Position numbers and translations under genes: made by a program | NCBI GenBank assembly: GCA_949825045.1 | Contig: OX463818.1 | Coordinates: 27,916,906-27,980,905 of the forward strand | Length of the DNA: 64,000 bases | Source of the DNA: Argyresthia goedartella | Lineage: Eukaryota; Arthropoda; Insecta; Lepidoptera; Argyresthiidae | Reading direction: 5' to 3' | The notes under the pieces: model-generated | The model's input: the letters and a program-made list of their open reading frames with translations, nothing else | What the model was told of the DNA's origin: nothing | The model's database searches: none | In this document: one piece after another, positions 48,901 to 57,900 of the stretch | How positions within the stretch are numbered: the stretch's first letter is position 1 | Layout of the letters: each line of letters begins with the position of its first letter

Positions 48901-51900
48901 TCTTATTTTTAACAAAATAACTCATCTAAGGGCTATTAATAAAATTAGATCAACATGTCAACATTACATCCAAACGTTACTTCCAATCCTTCGTGTGCAA
49001 ATTTGACTCGCACTTGGCCGGTTTTTACCAATATTTCTTTGCGTGAGAAAAATGGAACTAAATCAATTAATTAATTAGTTAATTTATTAGGTATGTAAAA
49101 CAGATAACAATCACTTAAACATAAAATAGGAAATCAATATTCATTACTAGACTGTCAACCAAAGTATAAACACACTTGAGAACAATTCGTAAACAGACTA
49201 AAGTCTAAACACAATATAAAAAACATCTTGCTAACATATTTTATCTACACATGTATCATAAACCCTCTTTACTGCGTTCAAAAACCGCACGTTACGATCA
49301 GCATTATGTTAAACTACTTGGTAAAAACTCGTTTCGTATCTGGTAAACTACACATAATGGTCATTATGTGTAGTTTTTCTACATATAATGACATTCAAAT
49401 TTCGAACGCCGACGCCCACCCGCGTGCCGTCCCTAGTTTGTCTGTGAAGTTGGTACTGACATTCAAATTTCGAACGCCGACGCCCGTCTGCTTGATGTTG
49501 GTACTAAAGAACAAGATAAACAATTGCAGAACCACAATGCCGGTCAAACATGCGGTTCCTGAACACATCAAAGAGAGCTTATGATATGTGTGTAGATAAA
49601 CTAGTGTATGTAACTGTACATAATTAGGCATTAAAACTCTCGAGTGATATTATTATGAAACTCGCCTTCGGCTCGTTTCATAAACCCACTCTCGAGTTTT
49701 AATGCCCTCCATTATGCAGCAGTCACATAAACTACTATAAAAAAAACTTTTAAAGAAGTAAAATATAAATTACCATAAACTTATCTTATCAGGACTAGAG
49801 AAGAGATCAACATGACCTAAGAGATATCCTTATCTTCTATACTTATAAAATATGTACGTTTGTCTATTCCACTACTGAATCTCCAAAATGGCCCGATCGG
49901 TTTTGTATAATTCCTATTTGGTTTTATTGTCTTCAGTCCAGAGGTAATACTAAGAAGTACTCATTGTTTCCGATGGTGCAGGTCTCAACACGTGACTTTG
50001 ATATCAGAATTACAACTAAGGAGTACTCATAGTTTCCGATGGTGCAGGTCTCAACACGTGACTTTGATAGCAGAATTACAACTAAGGAGTACTCATAGTT
50101 TCCGATGGTGCAGGTCTCAACACGTGACTTTGATATCAGAATTACAACTAAGGAGTACTTATTGTTTCCGATGGTGCAGGTCTCAACACGTGACTTTGAT
50201 ATCAGAATTACAACTAAGGAGTACTCATAGTTTCCGATGGTGCAGGTCTCAACACGTGACTTTGATAGCAGAATTACAACTAAGGAGTACTCATAGTTTC
50301 CGATGGTGCAGGTCTCAACACGTGACTTTGATATCAGAATTACAACTAAGGAGTACTTATTGTTTCCGATGGTGCAGGTCTCAACACGTGACTTTGATAT
50401 CAGAATTACAACTAAGGAGTACTCATAGTTTCCGATGGTGCAGGTCTCAACACGTGACTTTGATATCAGAATTACAACTAAGGAGTACTCATAGTTTCTG
50501 ATGGTGCAGGTCTCAACACGTGACTTTGATATCAGAATTACAACTAAGGAGTACTTATTGTTTCCGATGGTGCAGGTCTCAACACGTGACTTTGATATCA
50601 GAATTACAACTAAGGAGTACTTATTGTTTCCGATGGTGCAGGTCTCAACACGTGACTTTGATATCAGAATTACAACTAAGGAGTACTTATTGTTTCCGAT
50701 GGTGCAGGTCTCAACACGTGACTTTGATATCAGAATTACAACTAAGGAGTACTCATAGTTTCCGATGGTGCAGGTCTCAACACGTGACTTTGATATCAGA
50801 ATTACAACTAAGAAGTACTTATTGTTTCCGATGGTGCAGGTCTCAACACGTGACTTTGATATCAGAATTACAACTAAGGAGTACTTATTGTTTCCGATGG
50901 TGCAGGTCTCAACACGTGACTTTGATATCAGAATTACAACTAAGGAGTACTCATAGTTTCCGATGGTGCAGGTCTCAACACGTGACTTTGATATCAGAAT
51001 TACAACTAAGGAGTACTCATAGTTTCCGATGGTGCAGGTCTCTACACGTGACTTTGATATCAGAATTACAACTAAGGAGTACTTACTGTTTCCGATGGTG
51101 GTTTCAACACGTGACTTTGCCGAAATTGTTGTATCAACACCTAAAGGAATGCAAAACCCAAATACTTATAAACATTTACATACATTGCTTCTGGTCCCAC
51201 ACTAGGATACCCTGTGTCGTGGGAACCAGAAACAGCGATGACACACACATATAAACATCCAAGACCTGGGGTTTTTTCCCCAGTCGGGGATCGAACCCCT
51301 GCTGCGCCACAGAGGTCGTTATCTTACCTACTTATTGTTTGTTTTAGGAGCGGACCACGCTCGCCTGAAGCCCGCGAAGGAATGCACTCCCATTGAGTAC
51401 CCGAAACCAGACAACGTCGTCACCTTCGACCTCCTCTCCTCCGTCGCACTAACAGGTTAATATACCCTATATATCATAGTTTTACTGGAACATTCTTTCG
51501 TTATTGTAGCTATCCTTTGTGCTTGTTGCCCGGGCAAGCGCGAAGCGCGACTAAGCGTCTCCGTTTCAGCTTGGTCAAAAATGATTTCGCATGTCTGTCC
51601 GGCTGTGCGGATGTTCTTCTCTACAGGCATTTCTCAACCGATTCTTGTGAAATGTTGTGAGCAGGTTTGATAATTATAAATTGTTTTAATTTGTCGATTC
51701 AGTTTTTGGAGTTTTTTCAAATGGCGGAGATATGGGGGTTGAAAATGTAAAAAAAACCAACAAATTTCAGCCATTCCAAAACCTTTTTGTCACCCTTTTA
51801 TAAAGACGCAACATTTTTGTCCGTACTTTTTTTTCATCCTCTGAAAAATAGTCTATATCACATGAAATGTTTAAAATATCGCGAATCGCGAGGTCTACAG

Positions 51901-54900
51901 CCCACAGATTCCTTCAAGGCTGAACCGATTCCGACAGCTCAACTTTCCTCCACCAGGCACGAACCACGAAGCGGACCAGCCAGCCCACCTCACCCTGAAA
52001 GACGACTCCGTACCCGTGAACCACAACCTCGCGGTGTACGACGGACCAGAGGCGAGGTTCTGTCCGGCAGGTCAGTATATATACTGCTTTACTTAAATAC
52101 AGGTGATTTAGCGAGTACGGACTGTACAGGCAGGGGATAGACCCGAATGGCCGAGTCGGCAGTGACCCTGCCTACGAAGCCAAGAGTCCCGGGTTCGAGT
52201 CCCGGTGGGGGCAAATATTTGTTTGATGAGAATGGATGTTTGTACCCTAGTCATGGTTGTTTATCTATCTAAGTATAATATTTATCTATATAAGTATGTG
52301 TATCGTTGTCTAGTACCCAAGATACAGGGAAGCCTAGTTTGGGGCTAGATCAATGTGTGTAAATAGTGTCCAAGGTATTATTATAAGGTATTATTAAATA
52401 ATAAATAATGATAATAAAATATAAATGTAGCCCATTAATGTCCCCACCGAGAGGCCTTTACCCGGATACGAGTAAGATTAAGCCATATCCTACCGCGCTG
52501 GCTCAATGCGGGTTAATGGAGGAGTTTCACGACCACTACCACATAGCGATAGTAGCTTAACGTGTCATCCGAAACACTGAATGTCCGAGATGATGTACTT
52601 AAGATAAATTAATTATCTCATTGGTACATGGTCAGGACTCGAACCTGCCGCCTCGAAACTCCTGTGTGAGAAGCAAGCGCAATAATTATGGCGCGAATGA
52701 CCATGAACATCGGAATTTCCTGAAATTAGTGAAAAATATACTGAATTGCGCGACTAAATTACTGAATGGTTTAGCCACCGCTTATTGGCTAAATAAATAC
52801 TGTCTGGGTGAAGTGGTAGGTCTGGGTAGGAGAATGACAAAGACCATTTATCCTTTGTGTTAGGTTGAACATGTAAGAACATCAAAATCCAGCGCTCGTT
52901 TTGGATTTAATGTTACTCGAATTAACATTTTCAAGTTGCTGTTTTTAGATGTCTAGTCGCGCAATTCAGTAATTTTGTCAGACGAAGCCAGTATTTCTAG
53001 TCGCGTTAATTTTTTGTAGCTATTTAGCGATTCAGTCAGGCAAATCCAGTATTTTGTCAATCATCAAGCAATCTCTATAGATAGTTGCGGTTCGGGAGGC
53101 GCTGCCTACCAAGCAAGAGGTCCCGGGTTCGAATCCCACCTGGGGAAGACGAAAATATAATTCCCAGGTCTTACATGTTTACATGTTAGTTACGTCGCTG
53201 TTTCTGGTTCCCACGACACGGTATCCTAGTGTGGGGCCAGAAACAATGTATGTGCCTCTATATAAATGCCATATTATGTTAGAAACCAATCTATACTTAT
53301 AAAATCAAATCGCTATGTGTTACTAGAACTCACTAGAACTCTAAAATGATCCGACCGGTTTGTACAATCCCTATTTTTTATTCTCCTAGTCCGAACGCGG
53401 TTTAGATAATTATAAAATGGCTAGTATTTAATCGCACATCAAAAATACTGATTTGCACAGCAAAAAAGGATCAGCAAAAACACTTTTTATGTTTTAAATA
53501 TTTTATGTGTACTCAAGTTTGTGTTTTAAGTATTTTTTGTTGTTTTTGCATGTTCAACCTAACACGAAGGATAAAGGGGGCTTCGCTTCGCTCACCCCCT
53601 TTACCCTTCATCTAAGCTACCGCAGTATTTTGCCGTGATGTTTGCTGTGACGAATCCGCAAGCAAATCAGTATTTTTTTATGTGCAGTTTAATATTTCCC
53701 ATATAAAATTAGGAAAAACGCAAAGAAACAGCCGAAAGATCGAAATATTTTTTTATGGGAAGTTCAGCCTTTTGCTTTGATAGCGGACTCAGATTAGTGA
53801 AACTCTTTGCTTAGTTACTCTCTTTCCTCATGTTTGACAGCTACGCGATGTAAAGAGTTATGTGTATATTATGGCAATTTTACCTGAAAATAAAATTGTT
53901 ATTATACATACTTACCTGGCTTTAAGCCTAATATAGAGAGTAGCATACTTGACTTCCTTTCCGGTGCGACGAAATTAGCCCCAAACAGCTCACTTCCTGT
54001 TTAAAACTCCTAAAATACATGTCATATCCGTTTTGAACCTCAGCAACATTGCGCGCGTAAAGTTTCAGAAATGGCGGCAATTGTAGCCAGCGTTATTGCG
54101 CGTGCTAAATTTTCAGGTCATTGGCAACTCAATAAAGAGCTGATCGTGTCTAAGAATGTGTCACGATCGTGCAATGCACAATAATATGCACAGTAATGTG
54201 AACAGCAGGCAGCGATTTACCTAGGCTTAAAGCCAGGTAAGTATGTATAATAATAATTTTATTTTCAGGTAAAATTTCCATATTATACCTGACGTTACCT
54301 GGCTTTAAGCCTAATATTGAGTAGTGTTTGGTATCGACTGCTGAGTTAAAAACGCCAATGTGATATGACTAGGAGTTCATTTATGTGTAAATTATGATCA
54401 TCAAATATACAAGAACCTATATAATTGTATATACAACATAGAACACAAGTGTTTTGCATGAATTGATAACACAATAGTAGTTACAAATAAAAAATACATT
54501 CATTAAACTGATTGAAATAGATTAGATAAAGCAGTGCTATTGGTCGGGCTAGAATTAACTTCTTTTTTGTAAAATTTGTGAAAAGTCCTTGCTGATTTCC
54601 AGTTGCCACGACTTAAAATTTGATCAATAGGTGTGTGGTCCAACCAACTAGCAGAGGCGACTGCCGACCGAACACTACCTGGACTAGAATCAATTCCTGC
54701 TAGCTTGAGGACGGATTTTATCCACCCTCCAATAATGGTAGGTGTGGCAGGCTTTGGTGTGCCACATGTGCTAATGAACAAGGAATCTAAATTACCTCTG
54801 CGAGATTGTGATACTTCTAACAATTTGGTGACCCAGAACACGGGGTCTACGTTAGTGTTCGAGCTACAAGCTAGTAGACGCCAGCCAGACTGTCTGTACG

Positions 54901-57900
54901 ATGAGTTATCCGTCTTAGAGCCATACTTTGGCCACATAACTATTGAGTTATTCTCAATTATGCAATTAGCAGAATCGCATCTTAGCAAGGTAAGGTCATG
55001 GACTCTGCGTCCCGAACATAATAGCAAAATAATAGCCACTCTTCTAGATACTTCAAAAAGCGAAAAACTATGTGGAGCGTGTGACGTGAGATAAGCCGTT
55101 AACACCTTAACATCCCAGATTGGTGGCTTACGTTTGGGTGGCTGTTGTAAAGCTATGCCCTTTAAAGTCTGTCTTATTATTATATGTGAACTTTACGGGT
55201 TACCTAGAATCGGTCGACAAAATGTTGACACAACAGACTTGTGCACACAAATAGTACTATAGGCAAGATTGTACTTTAGATGAAGATCTGTTAAAAAACG
55301 GGCAACATCCTGAGGCTGCGGCTGGTACATGTTAACCTCATTTTCCCTTGACCATTTCACCCATCGCTTCCAAGCTGGTTTATACGAACTCATACTTGAA
55401 TTTCTCCAGCTCCTATCCAGGACTCCGATTTGGCTTTGATTCCAGGCGTCTAGCATTGAGGACCACCCTGAATTCACCACGCTTGTAAGTTCATTTGATG
55501 CACTTGCGGTGGTGGTAAGTTTGTCTGTGTGTCTATCAAAACTTGATCTAAGTCTCTCACCTGTAGAGGAGGGTCCAGGGCTCGGGCTTCTAGGTCTGGT
55601 CTCCAGAATACCTTTTTCCAATCGGGGACTATTAGAATGTAAACCCCGGAGGCCCGGTTCAAGTGAGTTAACACTCTTGGGATTATGCAAGGTGGCGGGA
55701 ATAACCACGCCATTTTGTAGTGCCAGTCCTGGCTGAAGGCATTGTGAAACACTGCTTGGGGGTCCATCAAGTCTAGACTTACGTAAAGTGGGACTACGTA
55801 CGCGTTCCTGGACGCAAACAGATCGATATCTGGGATTCCCCATCTCCGAAACACCTCCCAAGCTCCGTTGCTCTGCAGATGCCATTCCGCTGAGACTCTT
55901 GATCTCGACAAGCGATCGGTGACGTAGTTGTACCGGCCGGGAATGTGAAAGACCGTCATGTGGATATGAAAATGATCTACGACGAAAAGTACCTCGTACG
56001 TTAGCTCGAGCAGCTGCTGGGACCTCGAGCCGCCTTCGTTGCGTAAGTACGCCACGACAGTTCGGTTGTCTGATTGAACCAACAGACTGGAGTTTGCTAA
56101 GATCCTTCCCTTTTGCTGTAGAACTCGTAGAATTGCTAGCATCTCTAAGACATTGCTGTGAAGATGTTCCTCTTCTGCTGTCCACGCTCCTGACATCATC
56201 AGAGTGTCGAGCTGTGCGCCCCAGGCCTTCACAGAAGAATCTGTGGATAGGAAGTGTGTGGTGGAAAGTGCAGAAGGGACCACGACATGTAGTTGCGTGC
56301 CCACCATTGAAGATTCTGCTGAACCTCTTCCGGTAGCATTCTTGTACAGACCCAGTCTGATCTCATTAGCTGGTGGCCTAATGACAATAGGGCGCGTGAG
56401 TTCAGGCGACCCCGTGAAACCACAAAGCTGGCGAAATTCCATGAACCCAACAAACTTTGAATTTGTTGCAGACTTACTTCGTCCAAGGTCAACATCTTCT
56501 GGGTTTTGCGCCTCAGAACTTTTAGCTTCTCCTGGGGAAGCCTCTTTTCGTTCTTCCACGGGTCCCATGTAACACCGAGGTATTCTATGGATTTCTGAGG
56601 CATCAAAACAGACTTCTTGAAGTTTACCATCCATCCCAGACTTTGCAGGGTTCTCACCACAAGAGAAGTGTGCTCTTTTAGCTGCTGTGGACACTGAGAA
56701 GCTATTAAAAAATCGTCGAGATAGACAATCAGTCGCAAGCCAGGGCAATGATTTCTTAGAGTCTGCGCGACCCAATTCGTAATACTGGCAAAGACCTTTG
56801 GAGCTGTTGCCAAGCCGAAGGGTAGGCAAGTCATTTGCCACAATTTCCTTGCATAAATGACCCGAAGAAAGGGTCGATGGACCGGGGCAACTGGTATATG
56901 AAAATATGCGTCTGAAAGATCGATTTTGATTAGCCAATCTCGAGGTTGGAGGAAGTCCGGCACCTTGTACATGTTTATTAACCTGAATTTGGTTACATAT
57001 ACATATTGGTTTAACAGCTTCAGATTTACTACGGGACGATAGGAGTTTCCTCGGACACCCTTCTTTTTCACTAGAAAAATGTTTGCAACGAAACTCGGCG
57101 ACGACGTCACCCGTTCTATGACTCCTTGATTTGACAATTTTATAATCTGATGTTTCATATGAAGAGAACTTTTCGTATGAAACATCTTCGGAATCCTCGA
57201 CGGGTGTACGAGAGGGGGTCTCCCCTCGACTTCCTCCAAACTCTCAACTTTTGTTTCAGTCGCCCCGCCCGAAACGTCTGCAGATAGTCAATAGTTCCTT
57301 GTATTACGGCGTCCAGACTTGCCCCTGGCGCCGCCACGTCGCTGCCGGTCGCGCTCGCTGCGTCGTCCTCCACGAAATGCCTCCCCCCCGCGCTCGCGCT
57401 CGCCCTGCGCGGGCGGCGCGGCCCAGGTAGCCCGGGCGGCGGGGGCGCGTCACCGCTGCGCGCGGGCGCGGGCTGGCTCGGGCCGGCGTAGGCGGCAACG
57501 TCATGTTGCGGGAGATCCCTTTGCGCAAGGGAACGCTTTCTCGACGCACCTTGCGCAGGCGGTCTTATGTTCATAAAAATCTTCCCGGTTCCTCCTTGCT
57601 TGAGTAGGAAGTCTGAAAACTGGGCCTCGTTAAAAAAAATATCTACCGAGGGTGGAATTTTACGTAAGGTTTCTTTTATGTGACGTTCGCGAACGAAATT
57701 CAGAATTGAATCGCGACGCTGCTGGACGAAGTCCGCCCTTTTTCCGCAGACCATTTGCAACAGATCAGAATGAACCTTATTGTATTCCCCCTCGGAAAAT
57801 ATCTCATTTATTTTGTCACAAACCTGGTTCGCTGTAGTGGGATTCTCTTCACCTCTCTCGCCAAGCCAAGAGATGAAGGTCGAAAAACCCTGTTTAAGCG

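Noticed and set aside
49992..51254. Long repetitive ORFs (up to 244 codons)
   Set aside because: They are translations of the 66-bp satellite starting at GTG codons; length follows from a unit divisible by three.
57304..57576. Arg/Pro-rich ORFs on both strands
   Set aside because: Shadows of the GC-rich C-terminal part of the DIRS gag.
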